Positions 49,081 through 60,199 of a DNA stretch of 64,000 nt are shown here, in pieces. The translations under genes were made by a program, and so were the position numbers. Source of the DNA: Puffinus mauretanicus. Taxonomy: Eukaryota; Chordata; Aves; Procellariiformes; Procellariidae. The stretch lies in the NCBI GenBank assembly GCA_023333565.1, contig JAJKFH010003080.1:1-64000 (forward strand). Reading direction: 5' to 3'. The stretch's first letter is position 1, and each line of letters starts with the position of its first letter. The notes beneath the pieces are model-generated. The model was not told the origin of the DNA, ran no database searches, and was given only the letters and a program-made list of their open reading frames with translations.

Positions 49081-50071
49081 TACGAAGCTGGCAGAACCAG
49101 CTACTGCTCCAGCAAAGAGCAGGGCCCTGGTGTTAATTGGTGCTTCCAGCTTGGGTTTCGTTAGCGAGCGCTGCTCAAGGGCTTTGTGGCTCCTTGGGGA
49201 GCTTGCCCCGGGAGGACGGGGGATCTGCGGGGGTCCCGGTGGCCAGGAGCCTGCGAGTCCCCCAGCCCAGCCGGGCAAGATGGAGGTGGCGATGTGCTAG
49301 GCCGAATTTATGGGGTTTTAAGATGGAGGCAAAGGCAATCAAGGACGAAAAGGCACCGTGAAGAACAGCCTGGCAGGCTGTGACCTCGGTGCCGGTGCCG
49401 GTGCCCTTGCCGGGAGGTGGCCAGGCCCCATGTGCTCGGGGCCGCACGCTGCCCTCACCTCCTGCCCAGGGAAGGGGCTGGCAGCCCCGGGAGCCCCCCC
49501 CCCCGCAAGCCCTTCACGCGCAGAAGCCCTTAAGAGGCTTACGGTGCTGGTGGGGAGGGGGGTCCGGCAGGGTGGGGGGGTCCGGCGCGTGCCCCAGCCC
49601 TCCCCAGTCACCAGGTCACGGCCAAGCTGCTGAAGGCGCTTAAAATCCAAGCTGGGGAGCGCAAGGACGAGGCAAGAGCAGCGGCGCAGGGGGGGCTGGG
49701 TGTGGGGGGGACGCACCAGCCTGACCTTGGAGGGGATTTTCCGTCCCGGGGGAGCGCAGCATCCGGCTGCCGGGAAATCTGGGGCTCAGGACGCGCGTGA
49801 GCCGCTGTCTGTCCCCAAGGGCAGGCTCCCCCATAGACGAGAGGCGAGACACGACCCGGGCACCGCCTGTATTGAAACACACATGGGATCCCGTGCTCAA
49901 CGCTGCGCAGGCCCCCGGGGGGGGCTCAGACCCTCCCCAGCCCACCACCCCCGGAGCTCAACACACGCAAATAAATACTTTAAATAAGCTGAGTCCGGAT
50001 CCCACCAGCCAGCCTGGAGCAGAGGTGTCACCCGCCGGTGCCACCCGCCAGTTTTGGGGGCTGGGGGAGCA

Positions 50072-51087
50072 TCAGTCCTTCTCCATGCGCAGCCTGATCT
50101 CCATCTTGAGGATCATTTTAATGTTCTCGTCCTCCACGTGCTCCTCCACGGCCGCCAAGGCCTGCGCGCCGCCATCCCGGTACCGCTCCAGCAGCTCCTC
50201 CACGTACTCGACCCAGACGCAGCGGGGGCAGCCGGTCCCGCAGCAGTGCGTGGGCGGTGGGGGGATCGGGGGGGCGGCAGGAGGGAGCCCCCCCTCTCCC
50301 TGGGGGGTGCCTGTCCCACCATCGCTCCCTGGGGTGTCCGAGGTGCCACCAGTCTTTGCCGGTGTGTCCGAAAGTTCCCGAAGGCCAGAGACGTTGGTGG
50401 GGTGGGGGTGCAGGGCCCCTTCCCTGAGCACCCCCCCGCGGCTGCCGGCGCTGTCCGGGGGCTTCTGAGAACCACGACCCCATGCTGACGCCAGCCCGGG
50501 GGGAAACATGGGGACATAGCCCTGCCCGCTGTGCCCCCCCACCCCAGCCACAGGACCCCCACCCGCCCCACAGCACCCTGCTCCCAGTGTACCCCCCCAT
50601 CCCACCATCCCCACCGCACCCTGCTCCCAGTGTACCCCCCCATCCCACCATCCCCACCGCACCCTGCTCCCAGTGTACCCCCCCATCCCACCATCCCCAC
50701 AGCACCCTGCTCCCAGTGTACCCCCCCATCCCACCATCCTCACCCTCCCAGCAGCTCACACAGGCCCAGCAGCACCCCCCATCCCCAGCAGCCCCCTACC
50801 CCCCCAGCTCCCCCATCTCCAGCAGCACCCCTCTGCCCCCCATCCCAGCACCCCCTGCCCCCCTCAGCACCTCCCTATCCTCCCCTCAGCCCCCCACCCA
50901 TCCCCAGCACCCCCCTATGCCCCCCCCCAGCGCCCCCCCATCTCCAGCACCCCTTGCCGCCCCCAGGCCCCCCTCCATCACCCCTTTCTCCCGCGGGGTC
51001 CTCCCGGACCCCCAATACAAACACACCCCCACCCCCGCTCACCCCCCGCCGCGCCCCCGCCAGGCCGCGCGCCCCCCGCAGCAACAT
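50072..51087 (-). CDS. OXLD1: Oxidoreductase-like domain-containing protein 1
   Basis: Two coding exons, 51087-51043 and 50464-50072, give 145 residues (human about 147). Exon 1 encodes a short Arg/Ala/Leu-rich leader ([15 protein letters not shown]), fitting mitochondrial targeting. Exon 2 has a low-complexity linker, then the oxidoreductase-like motif [22 protein letters not shown] followed by an acidic helix ending EIRLRMEKD, matching the family. The precise biochemical role is not established. The acceptor (tggttctcag|aagccc) is chosen because it keeps phase with the GTGAGC donor; the linker is poorly conserved, so an alternative acceptor cannot be excluded. Shares a short bidirectional promoter with CCDC137. 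Confidence 0.88.
50576..50748. repeat. 43-bp minisatellite, four copies, in OXLD1 intron
   Basis: CTCCCAGTGTAC recurs at 50581, 50624, 50667 and 50710, exactly 43 bp apart, with almost identical unit sequence rich in CCCCCCATCCCACC. Read backwards it yields a spurious Gly/Trp/Val-rich open frame. It lies entirely within the OXLD1 intron; a C-rich low-complexity tract (to about 51060) follows. Confidence 0.9.
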
Positions 51088-51293
51088 CCGGCCGCAGCGC
51101 CCTGGATACAGCCCCGCCCCAGCCCCACCCGAGCGGCAGCTCTTTCGGCCAATAGCAGCCCGGGGCGGCCAGCTAATGAGGGTGTGGCGGCAGGGTGCAA
51201 CCAATAGGAAGCTGGTGGGCGGGGTCGGGGCGGCGGGGGTCCGAGGGAAGCCGGAAGTGGCGGCGGAGCGGCCGCGTGGGGAGTGGCGGAGCC
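51088..51293. promoter_or_regulatory. Bidirectional promoter of OXLD1 and CCDC137
   Basis: Only 206 bp separate the two divergent start codons. It carries two CCAAT boxes (51149-51153, 51201-51205), GC boxes (GGGCGG near 51218 and 51228) and an ETS-type CCGGAAGT at 51251-51258. CCAAT plus ETS/GC boxes without TATA is typical of shared housekeeping promoters. Confidence 0.75.
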
Positions 51294-53331
51294 ATGGGCA
51301 GGGGGCCGCGACCGGGACCGGGCCGGGGACAGGGACAGGGACAGGCGGGACCGGCACCAGGGCGGGGCCCGGCCGCCCCGCGCCGCGGCAGGTCAGTGCC
51401 CGGGGGATCCGGTCGGGATCGAGTCTGTCCTGGCTAGCTCCCGGTTTGGGGCCTGGTCCCACGCGGGATCAAGGGTCCCCAGGGCCGGCTGGGCCCTGGC
51501 GGGGGCCCCGCTTCCGGGGGCTGGGTCCCGATGTCCCCCTGTGCGCAGATCCCGGTGTCCGTGCCCGGGTCCGCCGGTGCCTCACCAGGTCCGGGTGCTG
51601 CGGTGTCCCGCCGTGCCGGGGTCCCCATGGCCCTTCATGCCCGGGTCTCGGTGCCCGGGTCCCTGTGTCCCACTGCCCCCGTGTGCTGCCATGCCTGAGT
51701 CCCGGTGTCCCGCCGTGCCCGCGTCCCGGTGCTGCGGGGCAGGCTTCACACCACGTTCGTTCTCTCCCAGGAAGGAGAAGAAGGTGGACAACATGAAGCC
51801 CAAGCATCCCGACGAGCAGGAGATCCCCTTCCGCCTGCGGGAGCTCATCAGGAGCCGCGAGGCCATGAAGTGCCCCAACCCCGGGAAGAGGCGGGCGGCA
51901 GGTGGGGCATGGAGCTGGCCCCAGCAGGGGTGCCCGGGGCCTGGCCGAGGAGCCCGCGCCAGCCCCGCAGCACTGCGGTGCAGCTGGAGGCAGCCGGTTC
52001 CTGCAGTGGGGCATCCTGCTCGCCCCGGTGATGTCCCATCCCTGCCCTGCCAGGGGGAGGGAGCTCCCAGATTGTCACTGCTGCAGTAATGTCACCCGTC
52101 TCTCCTAGAGAAGAAGCAGCAGCCCAAGTCAAAGGGCCCCAAGGCGCAGGGAGACATCCCCGTGCCCAAGTTCAGGAGGGGAAAAGGGGAGTCGGAGCGC
52201 TCCTACATTTGCCGCATGGAGCAGGAGGTGCAGCGCGTCCTGTTCCTCACCAAGAACCAGCTGCAGCGGGAGCCTGAGGCGACGGCACCAGAGAAGTCCA
52301 AGAGAAAGAAAGAGTGAGAGCAAGGCCACTGCGGCTGCGGGGGCCTCTGCCCCAGACTGGTTCTGGGCGCGTGGTGGGTGCTTCGCCGGTGCTGCAGCGC
52401 AGGTCCGGCATCCAGCAGCGACTCGGGTGCGGGTGCAGGGCTGTGGGCCTCATCTCCACGGGGCCTAATCTCCAGGGCTGGAGCCACAGATCTGCTTCAC
52501 CCTCCTGCTGCTGGGCTGGAGCTGGGGGGAGAGCTGTGGGGCCCCAGGTTTTGGGGGGGATCCCATGGGGTAAGAACTCACTTACTTGAGTCTGGTCGCG
52601 AGCCCTTGCCATAATGTAGCTCTTCAGGTTTCAGAAGAAGAAGCTGGAAAAAGTGCGGAAGAAGAAGGAGGAGAAGAAAGAGGCCATGCTGGAGAAGAGC
52701 CTGTTCCAAGGTGGGTTTGGCGCAGCCGGGTGGCTGGGGTCACCCCCTGCCCCGCAGCGTGGGGAGCAGCATGTCCCGGAGAGCTCCTACCTGACACTGG
52801 CGTTTGCTTCTCTCTCTTAGACACGGTGGCGTTCGGTGAAGTGGTTACGCAGCCGCCCACCATCACCTCGCGGCCCAGGGGCCAGGCCCCCATGGAGCAG
52901 GTGAGCTGCCGGGGGGGTGATGCCTCCTGCCCCTCGGCCGTGCCCTCGAGTACCCGCAGGTCTGGGCTGGACCCGGGTCGTCTCACCTCCCTTGGGCTGG
53001 AAATCAGGCCTGGAAGGGCAGCGGTGGCCTCAGCCTCCTGGTGACAGTTCCTTGGAGCTTGCTCCTGGCTTTTTCATCCTTCGTCCTCCCTGACCTGTCG
53101 TGTCTCTGCCCGCAGGCTGGACGGAAGCGGCTCCTCCTGACGTCTCGCCTGGGCCAGAGCCAGGCGTCCCCAGTGTCCCCGGCAGCGCCGGTGTCGATGG
53201 CTCGCCGGCGCATCGTGGAGGAGGAGAGAGCGCGCGTCATCCAGGCCTACAGGGACATCCAGAGGCGCAAACAGCAGCAGCGGGAGGCGGCGCGGGGCAG
53301 CGCCCAGGCTGGACGCAGGGTCCCCCGCTGA
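51294..53331 (+). CDS. CCDC137: Coiled-coil domain-containing protein 137
   Basis: Six exons: 51294-51391, 51771-51901, 52109-52313, 52628-52710, 52821-52900, 53116-53331; 270 residues (human about 289). Start ATG is in good context (ggagccATGG). The protein is very basic and charged: a Gly/Arg/Pro/Gln-rich N-terminus, the conserved block KHPDEQEIPFRLRELIRSRE, then VPKFRRGKGESERSYICRME, VLFLTKNQ, a lysine-rich coiled coil (FQKKKLEKVRKKKEEKK), FGEVVTQPP, and the C-terminal ARRRIVEEERARVIQAYRDI. These blocks occur in the same order in mammalian CCDC137, a nucleolar/chromosome-periphery protein reported to sequester retinoic acid receptor. Basic regions fit RNA or nucleolar association. Convergent with GPRC5C. 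Confidence 0.92.
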
Positions 53332-53568
53332 GCCCAGCCTGGAGAATCTGGGCCTCCCTGGTCCCAACGAGGCTGTGCAGGCAGCCTGCAGGCAGTACGG
53401 GACCCCAGGACTCCCCACAGTCCCCACAGGGGGACGGTTGTCCTGACCCTGCTCTTCTGTTGCCATTGCCGAGCCCTGGGGCTCCCCACAGCCCCGCACC
53501 TCAGCTCGGGGCACCCCGTGGGCTTGGCGCCGGAGCTGGGACGCCTGCGGTGCCACGGAGCTGCTTGT

Positions 53569-53574
53569 AGTAAA
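53569..53574 (+). terminator. CCDC137: Variant poly(A) signal AGTAAA of CCDC137
   Basis: GTAGTAAAAGTGCC about 240 bp after the CCDC137 stop; AGTAAA is a recognised weaker variant, and no AATAAA or ATTAAA occurs closer. Confidence 0.5.
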
Positions 53575-53579
53575 AGTGC

Positions 53580-55500
53580 CGTTGAGTGCTGATGGCGTGA
53601 GCGCATCTGTGCCGCCCCGACCTGCCCGGCTTCCTTCCTGCGCGGTGGCTGGGAAGGGACATCGCTGTGCCGGTGTGTGTGCGGCTGTGCCGGGCGGTAT
53701 GCCGGCAGATGGCAGTCCCGGTCCGCAGCGGGCATGTGACTGTCACTCGCTGCGGGCTGGCCCTGGCAGGGCTCTGGTTGGGGGCAGGACCCTCGTTGCT
53801 CAGCCTCGGGGGAGACCCCAGTTCCTGGCAGTGCCCCCTCCGGCTCCCACCCCGGCTCCTGGTTGGAGGAGAGCGAGCCGAGCATCCTGGGGATGTCACC
53901 GCTCGGGGACGCTGCGGGAGCCCTTAGTCCGCAGCCGTGCTCTCCCCTGCCCTTGGCATCGCTCTGGCACTGCTCACGTCCCTGCTGTCCCTGGCAGACA
54001 CCCCGGGTCACGGTGACCGCGGTGCCCTCCCTGCTGCCAGGGATGCCGCCACAGCCTCATCGCTGCACCCACACCAATCCCGCGCCATCCGGCACAGCCG
54101 CAAGGCCCCGTGCAATCCAAACCTGGCACACACCCCGCCAGGGCTGACAGCCCCCCAGCTCCCGGCCCTCGGCGGGGGTCCGGGGGGGCCGCTCCCAGCA
54201 CAGCCCAGCCCACGTCTGCCCGCGGGGCCGGCGCGGCAGCTTCACCTGCGCAGGACAAAGGCAGCGCTGTTCGGCAGCCCCGTGCCGCGGCGCCTGCACA
54301 AAGCGTTGCCTGTTGGAGCGGGGCCGGCCCCGGCTTTGTGGCCGGCGCTGACGGCAGCCGGTGGGCTCCCGGGCTTCCGGAGGGGCTGGGGCCAGACACG
54401 GGGATCTGGTGTCCCCTGCCAGAGCTAAATGGGGATAGAATCTTTGCTCCTCATTTTTGGGGTGACTGCTGTCCCCGGGGCTGTCGCCTCCTTCCTTGCA
54501 CCCCGGCAAGGCAGGGCTTTGCCGTACCGTGGCTGGGGACCGACCTGGTTCAGGGCTGGGCTTGCAGGTGGACGTGCCTGGGGTGGGGCACACGCTGGGG
54601 CCCTGCTGTGCTGTGCCGTGCCGTGCTGTGCCGTGCCGTGTGGTGCCAGCGACCGGGAGGAGGGCGTGCTGCGGTGGCGGCAGCCCCGGGGACCTCAAGT
54701 ACCTGGTGCTGCCTGGAGACGTCCCTGCTGACGGCCGGCACCAGGTAAACACCAGTGACGCGGTGCAGCCCCGGGGGGCACGGCTGGATCCTGCTGCCAA
54801 CAGCCAGCTCCCGCGGCTGTCCCCGGCCTTCGGGGCTGTGCCCGCCCTGCCGTGTCCCCGCAGCCAGGAGCGTGGGCACGTGCCGGCTGGCAAGGGCATG
54901 GCCGGGACACCACACGTGCCAAACCCTTGCTCGTGCATCCCTCGTGCGGGCACCACGGCCATGCACGGTGCTCGCGCCTGCAGTTGTGGGCAGCCCCACT
55001 GCCGCTGGCCCGGCTCCGGCTCAAGGAGACCAGGTCACCTCCTGCCTCCACGGAGCCATTTCAGCCCCTGAATAATTCATGGCACTGCCGGCCATGGCCG
55101 CAGGCTTCCTGCCCGGCAGGAGAAATCGCTGCGGAGGAGAAAGGCAATCCGAGCAGGAGAAACCGCTCCCGACCTTGGCACGTCCTCCGCGCCATGCCAC
55201 TTCCCGCCAGGCAGCCCATCTGCCCGCGGGCTGCCGGTCCCGCGCTGCCTGCCCTGCCGAGGCTGCCGGCTCCCGGCCCAGCGGCCCCATCTGTGTGCCT
55301 GGCCCCGGCGCACGCTGCCACGGTGGGGGACAGGCAGCAGGGGCTGGGGGATGCCGAGGGCTCTGCCCTGAGCCCCCCCGGAAGGGCGATGTGGGGCTGA
55401 GCCTGCTGGCACTGTGGTGGAAGCCCTTGGTCGTGGTGGGGGAGCAGCGGGTGGCACGGCTGGGTACCCCGTCCCCATCACGTGCCGCCTGCTACAGCAC
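53580..55500. other. Convergent intergenic interval, CCDC137 to GPRC5C
   Basis: No coding gene recognised. In particular I see nothing resembling ARL16 or HGS, which follow CCDC137 in human. A TGCCG/TGCTG pentamer repeat lies at about 54603-54650. The open frames are GC-driven and share no motifs with known proteins. Confidence 0.55.
54603..54650. repeat. (TGCCG/TGCTG)n pentamer repeat
   Basis: About nine successive pentamers of TGCTG and TGCCG type; similar CGTGC/GGCAC pentamers recur at about 59311-59346 and 59944-59967 near the GPRC5C promoter. Confidence 0.75.
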
Positions 55501-55518
55501 CGCGTAGGAAAAACCACC

Positions 55519-55524
55519 TTTATT
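55519..55524 (-). terminator. GPRC5C: Poly(A) signal AATAAA of GPRC5C
   Basis: TTTATT on the plus strand reads AATAAA on the minus strand, about 750 bp after the inferred GPRC5C stop codon. Confidence 0.65.
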
Positions 55525-56270
55525 GGGTCTGACCTGAAAAAAAGGGGGAAGAGGAAGAACGACAGAGAAAGCCACGAGGAGGGTGAGGGGCCCAGCTCCT
55601 TCCCTGCTCCCCGGGAGGGATCCCTGAGTCCCGAGGGGGGAAGGCACCGAGAAGGCGGCCGGAGCCGCGGGGGGCCGGGGCTCCAGCCCCAGCAAGGCAC
55701 TGATCCCCCGGACCCCGAGCAGCCCCCCCTTCCCCCGCAATGGGGACATTGAGGCACAGTGGGAGCCAGGGCTGGGGAGAGCTTTGTGTCACCTTGTGCC
55801 CTGCGGCAGGACGGTGCCGGCTCGGCTCGGGGTCTGTGAGGTCCCTGGGGCTGGCGAGGGTCAGTGTGGAACCGGGGGCTCAGTGACGGGGGGAGCCCCG
55901 GGCAGGAGTCCCACCAGCTCCCCGGTGGCTGGTCCCTGGCCCGGAGGGGACGGGGTGTCCGTGTGTCACGATGGCAGCAGAGGGATGACTCGGGGCGGCC
56001 CCGCGGGAGCTGGTCCTTGCAGCAGGGACGGCAGCAGCGACGCGGGGGTTCCGGCAGAGCTGGCAGCTTGCGGGTGCCGCGGCCAGGCGGGACGGGCAGG
56101 CAGAAGCGCTGGCTCCGGGACCGCGGTCGGGCGTCCCCTGCGCAGGAACCGGCTCTGGCATCCGGGGTGGGATGTACGCGGCGGGGCGGGAAGAGGCTTG
56201 GTGAGACCTCAGGAGCGGGGTGGCGGGGCCGCGGCCGTGCCGGTGCTGCGGGACCCGTGCCGTGGCGGCT

Positions 56271-58683
56271 TCACCACCGGTTCCTGCCGTAGGGGGACTG
56301 CACCTGCAGGCAGAGCGGGACGGTGCTGGGGTGGCGTGGTGGCAGCGGGGCTGTGGCACAGGCCGGCAGACTTGGCTCTGGCACCGGCAGGGAGGTGCAG
56401 CCACCGGGTGCCGGGGTGCCGGACGGAGCCTCCTTGTCCCCGCCTTGCCACGGGAGACGCAGTGGCAGGGACAGACTTTGCCCCCAGCCATGGCGCCCGC
56501 TCCCCTGCCCGCTGCGTCGCACATTAACCCACCTGGCAGCTCCTGCCGTCCCACTGGGTGCCGGCGTGCCGGGCCTGCGCCGCGAAGGCGTCCTCGGCTC
56601 GCAGCGTGGAGCTGGCGCTGCCGGTCGCCGGGCTGGCGGTGGAGACGCGGGGCAGGATCACGTCGTAGGGACCTTCGGTCTGCGGGGCAGAGGAGCGGGG
56701 GCTGCAGAGGCACCGGGAGCACCCCCAGCCCCGCGGGGTCCCAGGGGAGGAAGGCGAGGGGTGACCCAGCACCCTGTTACAGCAGTCCTTGGGACATGGG
56801 GGCCAGGGGAGCCCCCCCCAGCGCCCTCCCCCACCCTGGCTCCCGTCCCGGCCGCTCCGGTTGAAAGCCCGTCCATCAGGCAGGATGCGGCCGCCCCGGA
56901 GAGCCCGGCTGGCCGGCGGCACCGCGCGGCGTCGCACTTACCGGCCCCTTGTGCATCAGAGCCATCTCGGTGGGCTGGTAGACGCTGGTCAGCAGCTGCC
57001 CGTTGTAGCCGCTGTACGGGGACACCGGCTTCTTGGCTGCAAAGAGACGGGGATGGTGAAGGTGCGGGAGGGCTCACACAGCCACCCCCACCCCACTGGG
57101 GAGCTGCTCCTCGTTAGCAGGTTTAATGAGCTGACTCAGCAACTGGCTGCTCTGCACCTTTCCCAGGGGACAGGAGGGGTGTCCCAAGGGTTTGCATCAC
57201 CGCGCTCCCGGCACAGCCCCTGCCCGGCCGGGGTTTGTTATTGTAGGGTCTCTCTGGAGGCAGGGTGGCGCGGGTGCTGCTCGGGAGCACCCACCCTGCC
57301 CTGGGGGCTGCAGACACCTTTGCTGGGGCAGGGCTGGCGCTCGCCCGCCGGTCCCCGTTGGGACAGCTGACGCCGCCCCGTGTTATTGTAGGGTCTTGCG
57401 AGCACAGCGGCTGCCTGGGGTGGAGGGCCGGGAGCCGTGGGCACCCCGCGCCGGGGAGGGAGCACCCCTGCAGCCGCTGAGCTCAGCCCAAACTGGTAGA
57501 CCCAGCCCAGCGAGTTTTCGGGAGCCGCAACAATGGCAGGCGTCAATCCCGGGCGGGTCGCCGCCAGACGTCTCGCCGCCCCCCCACCGCTGCCAGCCCC
57601 GGTGCCGGTGCCCACTGCCAGCCCTGCCGTGGGGCAAGAGGGTCCTGGTGAGCCCCGGCGCCTACCGAAGGAGGGCTCGTCCATGGAGAAGGCTTTGTTC
57701 TCCACAAACATGCTCTGCGACTTCTGCTCCTTGAGGATGGTCTCGTAGCCCACCCCGCGCGTGGGGTAGACGTCGTCCTCGAAGGCCTGCTCGGAGCCCC
57801 GCCGCGTCACGTGCGTCACCTCGGGGATGACGTAGAGGAGGAGGAAGGCGCAGGCGTTGGAGACCAGCGCGATGGCCAGCGTGGGGTCATCCCAGCTGGG
57901 CTTCTTGCCCACGCGCTGGTTCCCGTAGAGGTACATGACCATCCACGCCACCCAGATGGCCATGGAGAGGCCAGTGGTGGCCAGGATGAAGGCGCCGTGC
58001 TTGCGCCAGTGGCCGTAGTGGCCACAGAGGGCCGGCCAGGCGGTGCCGAAGGCGGCCACCAGCAGGAGCATGACGTAGATGAGCGCCATGACGAAATCAG
58101 CGTCCGCCAGCTGGCAAGGGTCCGGGGAGCCGCCCTCCTGCCGCGCCACCGTGATGATGAGCCACTCGGCGTTGATGATGACCTCCACCAAAGTGAGGAG
58201 CAGGGCCACCGCCAGTGTCACCCAGCCCCGCGGGCCCTGGTTCCTCCGCACCAAGAAGTTGAGGGCCACGGCGTGCGCCAGCAGGCAGGAGAAGCAGATG
58301 CCGAAGAGGACGCCGAAGAGGAAGCGGCGGGAGGTGCAGGTAGAGAAATCCGGCCCCACGATGAAGTCAAACGTCAGGCAGAAGAGCCCGAAGGTGCCCA
58401 GAAGAAAGAAGACCTGCGTGGCCACCAGGCTCTTCTTCTGGGAGTCCTGCACGAAGGGCAGGCTGGCCACCAGGACGATGGTGAGCACAAAGCTGGCCAC
58501 CACGCCGAGGCTGGCCACGGCCTCCAGCACGATGCCCCAGGCTGCCGAGAGGTCGCAGAGGTTGTAGTAGAGGGAGGAGAGGTCCTTGCCGCAGCCCGAG
58601 GGAGGGGTGGTCTGTCCGCCGGCCACGGGGAGCAGGGCCAGCAGCACGCAGACGGCCGCCGGTGGCACCGCCGCAGCACCCAT
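56271..58683 (-). CDS. GPRC5C: Retinoic acid-inducible orphan 7TM receptor GPRC5C (RAIG3)
   Basis: Coding exons 58683-57666, 57036-56942, 56679-56533 and, less surely, 56303-56271 total 430 residues (human about 441). Exon 1 has a signal peptide (MGAAAVPPAAVCVLLALLPVAGG), a short ectodomain (CGKDLSSLYYNLCD) and all seven transmembrane helices, with ASLPFVQDSQKKS, SRRFLFGVLFGICFSCL and LVEVIINAEWLIITVAR. The C-tail holds the family motifs GVGYETILKEQKSQSMFVENKAFSMDEP, PVSPYSGYNGQLLTSVYQPTEMALMHK and GPYDVILPR, with tyrosines that may be phosphorylated. These favour GPRC5C over GPRC5A/B/D. An acceptor at 58726-58727 marks a 5' UTR exon boundary. The last 10 residues (VQSPYGRNRW) follow a good acceptor but differ from the mammalian end I recall. 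Confidence 0.93.
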
Positions 58684-59499
58684 CCTGCACCGTGGCGCGG
58701 GCGCTGAGCGGGGCGTCCAGGGACCCTGCGGGACAGACGGGGTGTTAGGAAGCAGGGACCGGGGCTGCGGCTCGGCTCCCGGCACTGCCTGTGCCGTCTC
58801 CAAGGCTCAGAGCATCCCTGCCCGCAGTCCCCGGCTGGCCATCCCCCCTGCCGGGCCATGGCAAGCGATCGGGTCCCGGGGAGCCCTGCCTGTGCCAGCA
58901 CGGCCCAAAGCAGCCCCAGAGGGGACCGGGCAGCCACGTGTCCCCCATCGGCTCCTTGCCTGGAGGCTAGAGGCAGCCGGGGGGGCCCAGCCCCCTCCGT
59001 GCCCCACAGGCTCCCTCCTGACATGGGATTTCTCTGAGCGCGGCCGGCTCTGGGGCTGTGCCGATCCCTTCCTCCAGTGCCGGGAGCAGGCAGCACCGTA
59101 CCCGCTGGCTTTCCCGGGAACACCGAACACGGGCCTGGGCCGGATAGCAGAGGTAATGCCCGGGGATGGACCTGTCCCCTCGGCTTGTCCCCGCGTACCA
59201 GCGTGTTCCCCTTTCCACTTCTGTCCCACTTCCCTCCTCTGGCTCTGGGCACCGACCCAGCGCAGGTCCCGTGTCCGGCACTGCCGGCCGCTGGCACGCA
59301 AGCAGCCGCAGCCTGGCACGGCACGGCACGGGCATGGCACGGCACGGGGGTCCCTGTCCCCACTCCTGCGGCCCCGGGGGTGGGCACGGGGAAGAGGAGG
59401 CAGGGAGGAAGCTGCAGCCCCACTGCTGGGGGGGGAAACCCGGCAGGAGACCTCCGGCAAGGTGACCCCGGGCTGGGGCGGCACCAGCGCCCGGGGCCG

Positions 59500-60130
59500 G
59501 GACCCCCCGCACCCCCGAGTGGCCCCCGGGGGCCGGGCAGCCCCCGCCCCGCTCCCCGCACAGCCCCCGGCCGGGGCTGCCGCTCCAGGATGGAGACAGG
59601 GACCCCCGGCACCGGGCTGGGGCCGACCCCCCGCGCCTGGCCCGGCCGGTCCCCCCGCCCCTCCGGCCCGGTCCCCCCCACCCCCGGCCCGGTTCCCACG
59701 CACCTCCCGGCCAGTACCCGCCCGGTTCCCCGGCGCTCCCGACCGGTACCGGACCCCAAACTTGCCCAGAGCCGCCCCCAACTCTCCGGCCAGGCGAGCC
59801 CGCGGGGGCGGCCGGGGCCGGGTCCCGGGTCCCGACCCTTTCCCGATACGGCTCCCGGTCCCCCCTCCCCAGCCCCCCAGGGCTCGACGCCCCCCCCCGG
59901 GCCCCGCTCACCGGCTCCAGCGACCGGTGCCCGGCCGCTCCGCCGTGCCGTGCCGTGCCGTGCCGGCGGGCGAGCCCCGGTCCCGCGGCACCGTGCGCGC
60001 CTGCCCGGCCCGGCCCCTCCCCGAGGTGCGGCTCTGCCCGGGGAGCGCGCTCGGGGCCGGCCGGGACCTGCCCCGCCACGGCGGGAGGGGGGACCGAGCC
60101 GGGCCGGGGTCCCGCACCGGGCGGGGGTGC
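59500..60130 (-). promoter_or_regulatory. GPRC5C: CpG island and likely non-coding exon 1 of GPRC5C
   Basis: A dense CpG region with many GC boxes, upstream of the GPRC5C coding exon on its strand. On the minus strand GGAGCCG|GTGAGC is a strong donor (exon end 59912), able to splice to the acceptor before 58725. The start site is not determined. CACGGCACGGC and GTGCCGTGCC pentamers are interspersed. Confidence 0.5.
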
Positions 60131-60199
60131 CCGCTCCGGGGGCACGGAGGGGGCGGTGCGGGGTGGCCGGGAGCGGGGGCAGAGCCCGGGCTTGGGGGG

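Larger units (their letters stand above)
47351..50071. other. PDE6G-OXLD1 interval
   Basis: No coding gene recognised on either strand. It should hold the PDE6G non-coding first exon and promoter, though I cannot place the start site. It contains two AT-rich homeodomain-site islets listed separately (48250-48330 and 48950-49080) and a G-run/TTTT alternation at 47751-47769. The OXLD1 3' UTR extends left from 50071; no canonical minus-strand hexamer is present, but a T/GT-rich stretch at about 49950-49990 could be its end. Confidence 0.5.

Noticed and set aside
50072..50759. Long Gly/Trp-rich open frames running into OXLD1 exon 2
   Set aside because: The repetitive part is the 43-bp minisatellite read in reverse; the OXLD1 acceptor at 50465-50466 cuts it off.
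53580..55500. Degenerate ARL16 or HGS remnant after CCDC137
   Set aside because: No GTPase motifs, VHS or FYVE domain signatures could be seen in any frame.
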